Shown piece after piece: positions 1-6,802 of a DNA stretch of 22,007 nucleotides. Position 1 is the stretch's first letter; every line of letters begins with the position of its first letter. Under the pieces are notes generated by a model that searched no databases, was not told the DNA's origin, and was given only the letters and a program-made list of their open reading frames with translations. The DNA comes from CAYXRK01 sp964467615. Its GTDB lineage: Bacteria > Hydrogenedentota > Hydrogenedentia > Hydrogenedentales > GCA-2746185. The position numbers and the translations under genes were made by a program. The stretch spans positions 1-22,007 of the forward strand of contig CAYXRK010000070.1 in the NCBI GenBank assembly GCA_964467615.1, given 5' to 3'.

Positions 1-56
1 ATTCGACCACAAGCGAAACGTTAAGTTGAAAATGTTATTTTGCGTCTCTTCCTTAC

Positions 57-614
57 TTGCTCGGCTGGCGCGTTGGCGGGACGTCGCTCGATGGGGTTTG
101 GGCGACGGAGAAAGCGCCGCATCCGTTGGCGTGGCTTGATTCGCAAGGCGGGGCGAGCGAGATCGAATCCGGGCGGTACGCCTGGGAAGATCGCGCGGCG
201 GATTCCGGGACGTTGATCCTGGAATCGGAGGACGCTTGCCGCAGGGTGCGTGTTCAGCGGGCGGGGCAAATCGATCCCGAACAACTGCGCGCTGTGGCTG
301 AGGCACTTGAGGCGGAGTCGGTTGGGTTCGGCGACGCGGCGAAGCTGGTGCGCGACGGCCTCACGGCGAGGCGACGATCTATCGAGCGGCTCTGCGGGCT
401 TGGGCACGAACTGGATGGCGCGGCGTTCGAGGACGCGCTGTGGCGGAAGTCGCTGGCCTCCTTGGACCTCGACGAAATCCACTCGCAGTTGCGGAGCTTC
501 GAGGTGCGGTTCGAGGCGAAGTATCCGGCACGGCCAATTTCGCGACCCGAAGCGCTGGACGACGCCAACGAGGCCGGGCGTTTCAACGAAGCATTTTCGA
601 TTTTGCAGGACTGA
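57..614 (+). CDS. Phage-region protein of unknown function, start uncertain
   Basis: I do not recognise this protein. It is about 185 residues, highly charged and mostly helical in character, and lies directly upstream of the cement and major capsid genes. In tailed phages that place is usually taken by a portal, protease or minor head protein. The only in-frame start is a TTG at 57, with no Shine-Dalgarno sequence before it. A TGA stops the frame at 27-29, and the first 50 or so bases are more AT-rich than the rest. The true N-terminus may therefore have been lost to a frameshift or an assembly error, or the gene may start weakly at TTG. A short frame ending in TAA at 22-24 could be the tail of the preceding gene. 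GC-rich third codon positions support the reading frame; the link to the virion rests on position alone. Confidence 0.55.
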   Translation: MLGWRVGGTSLDGVWATEKAPHPLAWLDSQGGASEIESGRYAWEDRAADSGTLILESEDACRRVRVQRAGQIDPEQLRAVAEALEAESVGFGDAAKLVRDGLTARRRSIERLCGLGHELDGAAFEDALWRKSLASLDLDEIHSQLRSFEVRFEAKYPARPISRPEALDDANEAGRFNEAFSILQD

Positions 615-635
615 TTCTCCCCGGTCCTGTTACCA

Positions 636-666
636 GCGGCGCGGGCGGACAGTCCGCTCGCGCCGC
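636..666 (+). other. Strong 14-bp hairpin upstream of the capsid genes
   Basis: The arms 636-649 and 653-666 pair over 14 bases with one G-U wobble and a three-base loop. The hairpin lies between the stop of the upstream phage gene (614) and the cement protein gene (746). No run of T follows it, so it is not a classical intrinsic terminator. It could mark an mRNA processing or stabilising site at the head of the abundantly expressed capsid transcript, or be a dispersed intergenic palindrome. The rest of 615-745 holds no convincing gene; the last 20 bases contain the GGAGGA ribosome binding site of the cement gene. Confidence 0.5.
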
Positions 667-745
667 ACCTCCTCTCCTATTGGCGCACGAGGTGTGTCTG
701 GCGGGAGAGGTGTGACTGAACGACTAAAATTGGAGGAATCGAACC

Positions 746-1126
746 ATGGCATTTGGAGATGTTGGCGGGTCGGTGACGGAACTCGTCATCACGTGCAAGA
801 CGCCCGCGGCCGGGACCATCGCGATCGCGAAGGGCGACGCGCTGAAGCTCACGGGCGCGTATGAAGTAGACAACGCGACGGCCGCAGAGGACTCGGTCTT
901 CGGGCAGGCGCTGGCCGGCGCGGACAAGAACGGCGCGGCGATTCCGGTGAAGATTCGCGGCGTGGGAATTTTCGCGTACACAGGATCGGCACCGACGGTG
1001 AACGGCGTGCAGGGAATCGTTGCCTCGGCGACGGACGGCAAGGTGAAAGCGCCGGCGTCGGGCAGCGGCAAGGGCATCAATCTCAAGGTGGACACGGCGA
1101 ACACGCTCGTCCACGTGCTGATGTAA
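746..1126 (+). CDS. Capsid cement/decoration protein, DUF2190-like
   Basis: This 126-residue protein probably binds the outside of the phage capsid and stabilises it. It is small, glycine- and alanine-rich and beta-dominated. The segment with GDALKLTG near residues 30-37, followed by alternating short strands and an FGQAL motif, is typical of DUF2190-type capsid cement proteins. These genes commonly lie immediately before the major capsid gene, as here, with a gap of 30 bases. The ATG at 746 has a good GGAGGA ribosome binding site upstream. There is no signal peptide or membrane segment. Family assignment is by pattern and synteny, and an unrelated decoration protein of similar fold is possible. 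Confidence 0.75.
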   Translation: MAFGDVGGSVTELVITCKTPAAGTIAIAKGDALKLTGAYEVDNATAAEDSVFGQALAGADKNGAAIPVKIRGVGIFAYTGSAPTVNGVQGIVASATDGKVKAPASGSGKGINLKVDTANTLVHVLM

Positions 1127-1156
1127 GAGCAAGCAACGCATTAAGGAGAACAAGCG

Positions 1157-2200
1157 ATGGCATATCGAGACGATCTGGTGAAGGAGCGCGTGGGTTTCCT
1201 GAGCCAGGCTTCGGAGAAGTTGCGTCAGGTCCGCGGTCAGGGCCTGTACGAGAAGTTGAACATGTTGGGGCTGACGCACCAGCAGTTCTTCCGCGCGTTG
1301 GACACGAACGTGACCGACTATTGCGCGCAGGAGTTCGGCGTCGATCTGAATCGCATCACGGTGGACCGGTTTTTCCAGTCCGACCCGAACGCGAAATGGC
1401 TCTTCCCGGACATGGTGCGCGAGGCGGTGGTATCGGGCCTCAAGCGCAAGCCGGTGTATCCCGAGTTGATCATTCGCGACGAGAAAATCACTTCGACTTC
1501 GTACGACGTTCCGTTCGTGCAGGAAGACGAGGCGGAAGAGGAACTGCGTACGGTGGCGGAGGGCGCGGCGATTCCGGAGTCCGAGATCAAATACGGCGAC
1601 CGCACGATCCGGCTCGACAAGAAAGGCCGCGGGGTCGTGGCGTCGTATGAGGTCATCCGGCGCATGTCGGTCGATCTGCTGCGCGTGCATTTGCAGCGCA
1701 TCGGCGAGCGGCTCGGGCGGCACTTGGACGCGAAAGTCGCGTCGGTGCTCGTGAACGGCGATTCGTCCGGAAGCACGGCGCCGGTGACGATCAACACCGC
1801 GGCGCAGAACGTCTGGGCGTACGGCGATCTGGTTGAAGGCTTCGTCAAGCTGACGATGGACCACTTCTTCAAGCCGACGCACATGCTGGCGAACGCCGCG
1901 CTCACGAAGTCGCTGTTGAGCCTGGCCGAGTTCAAGGACTCGGGCCTGTTCGATTTCGCCGAGACCGGGAAATTTCCGAGCCCGCTGGGCGTGAACTTGG
2001 TGCCGATGGTGGATCAACCGGCAAACAAGCTCACGATCGTGGACGCGGGTTTCGCGGTGCAGAAAGTGACCGAACAGGACCTGATGGTCGAGAGCGACAA
2101 GCTCATCAGCCAGCAGTGGGACCGCACGTACATCACCGTCGTCACGGACTTCGCGATCGTCTACGAGAAGGCGCGCGTGGTGGTCCGCAGCGATTGGTAG
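1157..2200 (+). CDS. Phage major capsid protein, HK97 fold
   Basis: This 347-residue protein is the likely shell subunit of the phage head. The helical N-terminus (about 1-70) is followed by an extended strand region with an acidic stretch (EDEAEEE) near 121-127. A middle part has the pattern of the HK97 spine helix and P-domain, including a helix around the GERLGRHLDAKVASVLVNGD stretch. The C-terminal beta-rich part (about 275-347) resembles the end of other capsid proteins. Length is within the usual 300-400 residues. A clear AAGGAG site precedes the ATG. There is no obvious long N-terminal scaffolding domain, so a separate scaffold or protease, if needed, would be upstream of the window. 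A strong hairpin follows the stop codon, as is common after capsid genes expressed in excess. Confidence 0.85.
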   Translation: MAYRDDLVKERVGFLSQASEKLRQVRGQGLYEKLNMLGLTHQQFFRALDTNVTDYCAQEFGVDLNRITVDRFFQSDPNAKWLFPDMVREAVVSGLKRKPVYPELIIRDEKITSTSYDVPFVQEDEAEEELRTVAEGAAIPESEIKYGDRTIRLDKKGRGVVASYEVIRRMSVDLLRVHLQRIGERLGRHLDAKVASVLVNGDSSGSTAPVTINTAAQNVWAYGDLVEGFVKLTMDHFFKPTHMLANAALTKSLLSLAEFKDSGLFDFAETGKFPSPLGVNLVPMVDQPANKLTIVDAGFAVQKVTEQDLMVESDKLISQQWDRTYITVVTDFAIVYEKARVVVRSDW

Positions 2201-2207
2201 CAATGTC

Positions 2208-2239
2208 CGGGGCGGAGGCGACGATTCGTCTCCGCCCCG
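2208..2239 (+). terminator. Hairpin after the major capsid gene (terminator or attenuator)
   Basis: Arms 2208-2220 and 2227-2239 form a 13-bp GC-rich stem with one G-U pair and a six-base loop, starting 8 bases after the capsid stop codon. It is followed by TTTCACTT, a weak T tract. It could act as a partial intrinsic terminator, letting only some transcription continue into the connector and tail genes, or protect the 3' end of the capsid mRNA. Downstream phage genes start only 33 bases later with no visible promoter, so read-through is expected. Confidence 0.65.
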
Positions 2240-2271
2240 TTTCACTTGTGCACTACAACAAGGAATGAGTC

Positions 2272-2688
2272 ATGGCAAATTTCACGACTGAGGCGGCGGT
2301 GCGCGAGAAGTTTCAATTGATCGACACGACGCTAGTACCGGCGGCGCTCGTCGAGACGAGCATCGACGACGCGCACGCGGACCTGTTGCGTTTTCTCGAT
2401 CCGGTGTTCGATACACCCACGCCGGAAGAGGCGTTGGTGTTGAGCGAGACGTTCCTGGCCGGAGCGCACCTGTTGCAATCGCTGGCCTCGAGCGCGGCGT
2501 TTGCGGGACGGCGGGTGACCGTCGGCGGCCAACGCATCGAGCCGGACGGGCGTTTCGAGGCGCTCACAAAGCTGGCGTTAGATTCGGCGCGACGCGCGTG
2601 GGAAAACCTGGAACCGTTTCTGCTCGCTGCGCCGTCCGTGCGCGCGCTGTTGCTCACGGACTCGAGTCCGGTCCTCGGGGAGGAATAG
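2272..2688 (+). CDS. Putative head-tail connector/adaptor protein
   Basis: This 138-residue, mostly helical protein sits directly after the major capsid gene, where tailed phages encode gp6-like head-completion or connector proteins that dock to the portal ring. An N-terminal stretch gives a pattern of a long helix and loop (about 6-45), followed by alanine-rich helices (about 60-115). Alternation of hydrophobic and charged residues fits a soluble protein; there is no signal or membrane segment. The ATG has an AAGGA site nearby. The next gene starts 3 bases after its stop, so the two are probably co-translated. The assignment rests on size, helix content and gene order; no diagnostic motif is visible, and a tail-completion protein is equally possible. 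Confidence 0.5.
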   Translation: MANFTTEAAVREKFQLIDTTLVPAALVETSIDDAHADLLRFLDPVFDTPTPEEALVLSETFLAGAHLLQSLASSAAFAGRRVTVGGQRIEPDGRFEALTKLALDSARRAWENLEPFLLAAPSVRALLLTDSSPVLGEE

Positions 2689-2691
2689 GCG

Positions 2692-3375
2692 ATGGCCGTG
2701 ACGCTTGAGGGCGTGACGTTCGGCGAGCTGACGACGATCAAGGAAAAGTACGAAGAAGTCGGCGGACGCGACGAACGGTTGGTGATTGTGAGCGGGGCGA
2801 TCGCGGGAAAGAGTTCCGTCACGCAGATTGAGGCCGCGCTCGACGCGATACTGGACGCAGCGTCGGAAGCGGACTACTCGGCGGAGCTTTCGCTGAGGCC
2901 GGGCCGGCGGCTCTATGTCCGGCGACGGAAATTCCAACGGGAGATTTCGTTGGGGCCGCTGGTCGGGTCGTTCGTTTTGGAATTGGAAGCAAGCGATCCG
3001 TTCGAGGTCTCCTCGGCCGAGACCGTGGTGAACTGGACGATAGCCGCGTCGGGCGCAACGAAGGCGGCCACGAGCGCGGGAAACGTCGAGGCGCGGCCGG
3101 TGATCGCCGTGACCGCGGTGGGGTCTCTGGTCAATCCTATGATCAGCGACGGCGTGAACTCGATTTTGTACGAAGGTGTGGTGGAGAACGCGAAGACCCT
3201 TGTCATCGATTCGGAGAACACGGCGGTCACGCTGGATGGCGAGGACGTGACGCCGTACACGCAGGGAGAGTTTCCGGTGATCGCACCGGAAGGAACCACG
3301 CTGACGTACACCGACGGCGCATCGAGTTCCCACACCGCGAACGCGACGATCACATTTCGCGATCGGTGGTGGTAG
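2692..3375 (+). CDS. Siphovirus-type distal tail (Dit-like) protein
   Basis: This 227-residue protein is probably the distal tail protein that forms the ring joining tail tube and tail tip. The N-terminal half (about 1-100) has the Dit order: GGRDER, an alternating strand, a helix after KSSVTQIE, then LSLRPGRRLYVRRR and a strand ending in ELEASDPFE (99-107 or so). The C-terminal galectin-like half (about 130-227) shows ARPVIAV, LVIDSENTAVTLDGEDV and a final TITFRDRWW. This succession is characteristic of the phage tail protein/Dit family. The gene starts 3 bases after the connector gene. Surprisingly it follows a head gene directly, with no tail-tube or tape-measure gene between. Confidence 0.78.
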   Translation: MAVTLEGVTFGELTTIKEKYEEVGGRDERLVIVSGAIAGKSSVTQIEAALDAILDAASEADYSAELSLRPGRRLYVRRRKFQREISLGPLVGSFVLELEASDPFEVSSAETVVNWTIAASGATKAATSAGNVEARPVIAVTAVGSLVNPMISDGVNSILYEGVVENAKTLVIDSENTAVTLDGEDVTPYTQGEFPVIAPEGTTLTYTDGASSSHTANATITFRDRWW

Positions 3376-3386
3376 AAAAAGGAAGA

Positions 3387-3452
3387 ATGAGGCGCTTTAA
3401 CGGAAGTAAACACAAACTTTTCGGGCGCGAATGGCAAAAAAATGAACTATAA
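3387..3452 (+). CDS. Possible 21-residue leader peptide overlapping the hub gene start
   Basis: A short frame with ATG at 3387 and TAA at 3450-3452 encodes a basic 21-residue peptide beginning MRRFNGSKHK. It has an AAGGA-type ribosome binding site immediately before it, although spacing is tight. Its stop lies 8 bases inside the downstream hub gene, whose own ATG (3442) follows a run of A with no Shine-Dalgarno sequence. It could therefore serve to bring ribosomes to the hub start by translational coupling. The peptide may have no function of its own, and chance occurrence cannot be excluded. Confidence 0.3.
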   Translation: MRRFNGSKHKLFGREWQKNEL

Positions 3453-5181
3453 AGTGCTCGTTTTCGATACATGGGGCCGCGAAATTGCCCATTTTCCTGG
3501 GGTCCCGCTGCTTCGCGCTGTGCGAAGAACTCCCGACAAGCAGCACACCGTCGAGGGAATACTCCATGGGCCGGTGAAGGACCTCGGGATCGGCTATCGC
3601 GTCCGCGTGGTCGTCGGTGATGAGGTGTTCGTCGAAGCCAACGTCACTGCCATTCGCCCGCACTGGGGCGACGCGCGCCGGCTCATACTCGAACACTACG
3701 TGAACTTCCACGAGATCATCGAGTTCTCCGCCGAAAGTGCGGCGAGGCCCGGCAACACCACGGTGTCCCAAGGCTACACAAACCGCACCGTGAGTCAGGT
3801 CGTCAAGGACGTGATCAACCGCGCGCCGGGCGCGATTCACTACCGCGTCAATCACACGGCGTATCCCGATGGCGCGGAACGGGAATATCAAAAGTTTCTC
3901 GCGCGAAAATCGACTGAGAACGAATTGGAAATCGGCGGCATCGCGGAAGGCCAATGGGTGGGCGCGGACAGGATGGACCTTTCTGGCGCATATGCTAAGG
4001 ACGGCGACACGATCGCGGGCATCGTCGTCGATGGCGCGGCCTGGCCGGACCTGCGCTTCATGATGATTGATTCGGAGGAGACCTCTCGGAACAGTCACGC
4101 GTCTGGCCGTCACCCCGAAGTGGCCGCTTGGACGGACGCGCGGTACGACGCGAGCGGATACAAGCTCAGGGCCGACGCGGCGAAGGCGTTTCTGCAAGAT
4201 CTGATCGACACGAAGGGCATCGACTATATCGAGTTGAATCCGCACCGCGACGCGACCGGAGCGTTCGACGATCGCATCGATGCGTACGGCCGGTACCTGG
4301 GTCTCGTGTTCGGCGGCGGCGAATGTTTCAACGCCGCGCTCGTCGAGCAGGGGCGCGCGGACGTGTACCTCTACGACGACGGAAAGTTTCTCGTCCCCGA
4401 ACTCGAACTGAAGGACTTCTTCTCGTACGCGGGCGAGTCCAGCGATTCGATCCAGGACGCCGCCCAGACGCTCGCGGAATACGACGTCGAGAACGGCGCG
4501 CTCGAAGTCATCGCGGCGATGTGTTACGCGGCGGACGGGTTCGGGTTCACGGTCGATCTCGACAACGCGGTCGAGTTTCGGCGAATCGAGCGCGCGGACG
4601 CGGTGATATTTTTCGATCCGCTGCTTCACGCGGTCACGCTCGGAGCGGACTCCGTGGGGATTGTCAATGCGATCTACTTGTCCGGTAATCCGAACACGAC
4701 GGCATTGAGCAGGTCGTACTTCAACGGCGGCAGCATCGACGAGTTTGGTTTTCGCGCGAGAGTCATCGACTATTTTTCGGTGAGCAGGGCGCAGGACGCG
4801 GACCTATTCGGCGAAGGATTGCTGAAGGACCTTGCGTTCCCGACCCCGAACGGCGAGATCGAGTTCGTTCGTGGAAACTCCGACGTCAACGTCGGTGACG
4901 TTCTCGAACTTCGCGGCGCGCCGTTGCGAAGGCTAGATCGCGAACTGCCAGGTGAGTGGGACGACCGATTCACCGGGCGAATCGTTGGCCGGGTGAGCGA
5001 GATCCGGCATGAATTCCGAGGAGCGCGCGTCTCGACGTTTGTGCGGCTTACGTCGCCGTTTCGCTCGGTCGAAGACCCGATCGGCTTCATGCTTCGAAGC
5101 CAGCCGTCCGCCGAAACGCTGTTTCAGTTCCGGCTCGACGAGGCGACGGTCGGATTGGACCTCGGTTACCACCTCGACTGA
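3442..5181 (+). CDS. Tail-hub/tail-tip protein with inserted thermonuclease (SNase) domain
   Basis: This 579-residue protein appears to be a tail-tip or baseplate-hub protein, broadly like siphovirus Gp37-type or gp27-like hubs, split by a nuclease domain. Residues about 1-175 form the first hub part (beta-rich start, then a TVSQVVKDVIN helix). Residues about 183-322 match staphylococcal nuclease: DGDT at 187-190, R205, D210, E213, and DAYGR at 280-284. These correspond to D19/D21, R35, D40, E43 and D83-R87 of the S. aureus enzyme, and the R-to-D (5) and D-to-E (3) spacings are identical. An insert of about 27 residues separates E213 from R284 relative to that enzyme. FNAALVEQGRADVYLY (296-311) matches the conserved SNase end. 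Residues about 345-545 resume the hub. If active, the domain would be a Ca2+-dependent nuclease carried in the virion. No Shine-Dalgarno precedes the ATG. Confidence 0.8.
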   Translation: MNYKVLVFDTWGREIAHFPGVPLLRAVRRTPDKQHTVEGILHGPVKDLGIGYRVRVVVGDEVFVEANVTAIRPHWGDARRLILEHYVNFHEIIEFSAESAARPGNTTVSQGYTNRTVSQVVKDVINRAPGAIHYRVNHTAYPDGAEREYQKFLARKSTENELEIGGIAEGQWVGADRMDLSGAYAKDGDTIAGIVVDGAAWPDLRFMMIDSEETSRNSHASGRHPEVAAWTDARYDASGYKLRADAAKAFLQDLIDTKGIDYIELNPHRDATGAFDDRIDAYGRYLGLVFGGGECFNAALVEQGRADVYLYDDGKFLVPELELKDFFSYAGESSDSIQDAAQTLAEYDVENGALEVIAAMCYAADGFGFTVDLDNAVEFRRIERADAVIFFDPLLHAVTLGADSVGIVNAIYLSGNPNTTALSRSYFNGGSIDEFGFRARVIDYFSVSRAQDADLFGEGLLKDLAFPTPNGEIEFVRGNSDVNVGDVLELRGAPLRRLDRELPGEWDDRFTGRIVGRVSEIRHEFRGARVSTFVRLTSPFRSVEDPIGFMLRSQPSAETLFQFRLDEATVGLDLGYHLD

Positions 5182-5247
5182 GATATCGAGCGTTCGCGTC
5201 GTTCAGTCTTTCGTGTTTGGTCAAGTTCAAACAATTGGAGAAACACC

Positions 5248-5769
5248 ATGGCAATAAAGGGAAGCGGTTACGTCAAGACCTCGTGGGCGTTCGAGGAACG
5301 GCCCGTGACCTCGGCGAAGTTGAACTCGTGGGACGACCGGATCGAAGCGGCGCTCGAGCTGGTCCATTTCATGCTCTCGCTCGCGTGGGGCGGGGGCAAC
5401 GGCGTCGTGCGCGGTGCGGCGGCGAACGACTTGAAGGTCCTCGCGAACAGCCCCGTGTCGATGTCGGTCGTTGTCCAGCCGGGCTACGCGTTCGTTTCGA
5501 AGTTCGTGTACAAGCTCGGCACTGCGACTCAAACGGCGGACATAGTCGCACCGGTCACGAACCCGCGCCGCGATCTCATCCAGGCGCGCCTCGAGACCTG
5601 GGACATCAGCGTTAAAACGGGAACGGAGGCCGCTTCGCCGTCGCTGCCCAGCCCCGATACGAATGCGATAGCGCTGGCCGAGTTGTACCTGCGGCCCGGC
5701 ATGACGTCGATTAAGAACACCGACGACGCAACCAACGGCTACATTATCGACAAACGGACCTTTGTGTAA
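5248..5769 (+). CDS. Putative tail fibre/baseplate-type structural protein
   Basis: This 173-residue protein lies directly after the hub gene. An N-terminal helical region (about 20-50) is followed by beta-rich sequence containing VVQPGYAFV, NPRRDLIQARLETWD and IALAELYLRPG, ending with a YIIDKRTFV tail. That series of a P-G-Y/F-A-F strand, an R-x-D pair and a closing D-x-R motif is typical of small phage baseplate or fibre-base proteins that trimerise at the tail tip. The ATG has a TTGGAG ribosome binding site. The protein lacks a long fibre shaft or receptor-binding tip, so if it is the fibre anchor the adhesin is either absent or elsewhere. The preceding 66 bases (5182-5247) hold no gene. 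Confidence 0.6.
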   Translation: MAIKGSGYVKTSWAFEERPVTSAKLNSWDDRIEAALELVHFMLSLAWGGGNGVVRGAAANDLKVLANSPVSMSVVVQPGYAFVSKFVYKLGTATQTADIVAPVTNPRRDLIQARLETWDISVKTGTEAASPSLPSPDTNAIALAELYLRPGMTSIKNTDDATNGYIIDKRTFV

Positions 5770-5804
5770 ATCGGAACCGAAGCAATTCGAAAAGGAACCT
5801 CACC

Positions 5805-6185
5805 ATGACCCTATTGGACGCATTGAACAGTGAAACCGGATTGACCCTCGTAAGCGGCGCGGTCGGCGCGGCGTGGACGTTCTTCAAGTCGCAGGACTGG
5901 ATGCAGGGCCTTCGGCGACGGCGTGCTCGGCGCGCGATCCAGGCGATCGAAGCGGGTGTCGACAAGGCGTATCGCACGTATGTCCGCGAGATCAAGCGCG
6001 CCCGCGAAGACGGCGATTTGACCCGCGAGGAAATCGACCAGGCGCGAAGGCTCGCCCGGCGCACGGCGATCGACTACGGTCGCAACGAAGGCATCGACGT
6101 CCTGCGCGAGTTGGGCGAGGACTTCGTGAATCTTTGGATCACGCGATTGGTGAATCGCGCCAAACGGACGATGGCCGGCGCGTAG
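5805..6185 (+). CDS. Small helical protein with one hydrophobic segment, last gene of the phage cassette
   Basis: I do not recognise this 126-residue protein. A hydrophobic stretch near residues 13-27 could be a single membrane span. It is followed by an Arg-rich segment (about 36-43) and a long amphipathic helix (about 44-110). The layout of one membrane helix plus a charged helical tail at the end of a tail module resembles holin-like proteins of the LL-H type, but the membrane segment is short and no endolysin gene is next to it. An AAGGAA ribosome binding site precedes the ATG at 5805. The gene ends 9 bases before the convergent membrane-protein gene, leaving no space for a dedicated terminator. 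A holin role is only a suggestion. Confidence 0.55.
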   Translation: MTLLDALNSETGLTLVSGAVGAAWTFFKSQDWMQGLRRRRARRAIQAIEAGVDKAYRTYVREIKRAREDGDLTREEIDQARRLARRTAIDYGRNEGIDVLRELGEDFVNLWITRLVNRAKRTMAGA

Positions 6186-6194
6186 CCTCTCGGC

Positions 6195-6704
6195 TTACTT
6201 ACCCCGCGTCGTTGCGAGGCTTATCGCATCGGCGATACCCCGCGCGGCCTCAATGCTCAACCCCGCTATCCGATCGCGCTGGCCGTCCACGGTCGAGATC
6301 GCGACGGCATAGGACTCAGGGGCCTGGGGTCCGCGCGGGAGCATGAGTCCGAGCACGATCAACGCGAAGCCGAGCACGACGCAGAGCACACCCATCGCGC
6401 CGAACATCAAAGCGACTACTCCGGTCCCGTTCGCCCCCGTCACTCCGACGTACGCGGCACCGGCGCCGCCGGCAATGATGACCGCGCCGATCGCAAACCA
6501 TGGACTAATCCGGCGCGGCGAGTACCACCGCAACTGCTTTTCGCGCTTGCCCTGGACTTTCACCGAGACGATCGCGGAAGCCGCGTAGCTCTTGGTCGGT
6601 AGGACGACGCGCTTGTCCGTCACGACGACGTCCTGCGACGTAAAGAGCACGGTCTCGCCGGTTTCAGCTTCACCCCTCAAGCGATGTGCTTCCGATGCGG
6701 CCAT
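6195..6704 (-). CDS. Two-helix membrane protein, DUF6232-like
   Basis: This 169-residue protein is likely a small inner-membrane protein of unknown role. Residues about 18-60 form a short beta-rich domain (ETVLFTSQDVVVTDKRVV, SYAASAIVSVKV). Then come two hydrophobic helices (about 67-88 and 95-122) and a C-terminal cytoplasmic alpha/beta segment (about 130-169). The strand pair with a tyrosine and an Ile-x-Ser-Val motif before two spans is the arrangement seen in DUF6232-type proteins; the match is by pattern only. The ATG at 6704 has an AGAGGA ribosome binding site. It is divergent from the giant coiled-coil gene and convergent with the last phage gene, so it marks the right edge of the phage-like block. 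Confidence 0.65.
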   Translation of the reverse strand: MAASEAHRLRGEAETGETVLFTSQDVVVTDKRVVLPTKSYAASAIVSVKVQGKREKQLRWYSPRRISPWFAIGAVIIAGGAGAAYVGVTGANGTGVVALMFGAMGVLCVVLGFALIVLGLMLPRGPQAPESYAVAISTVDGQRDRIAGLSIEAARGIADAISLATTRGK

Positions 6705-6802
6705 TCAGTCCTCTCGCCCTAGGGCAGCGCGACATGCTCCAAGACGCGCAATCAGTCAATATAGTATGCTTGCGCGTTGCGTCGAAGTCGAGTGCTTGCG
6801 CC
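6705..6802. promoter_or_regulatory. Divergent control region with 10-bp palindrome and -10-like box
   Basis: The 98 bases between the two divergent genes contain a perfect palindrome, GCCCTAGGGC, at 6716-6725 and the most AT-rich patch of the neighbourhood at 6757-6768. A TATAGT at 6760-6765 on the + strand resembles a sigma-70 -10 element and would start transcription about 30 bases before the ATG at 6803. No convincing -35 box lies at the right distance. On the - strand a TTGACT overlaps this patch but has only a poor -10 partner. The palindrome could be an operator, but it is short enough to be chance. Confidence 0.3.

Noticed and set aside
677..2245. A 522-codon open frame on the - strand antisense to the cement and capsid genes
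   Set aside because: It is a shadow of GC-rich codon use: His/Arg-rich, no family pattern, and it runs opposite two convincing phage genes.
3397..4629. A 410-codon open frame on the - strand antisense to the hub gene
   Set aside because: Arg/Val/His-rich shadow with no ribosome binding site or recognisable motif; the + strand frame has hub and SNase motifs.
1..6700. Prophage attachment sites, integrase or tRNA at the right edge of the phage block
   Set aside because: No integrase frame, tRNA or convincing direct repeat could be seen; the left edge is outside the window.
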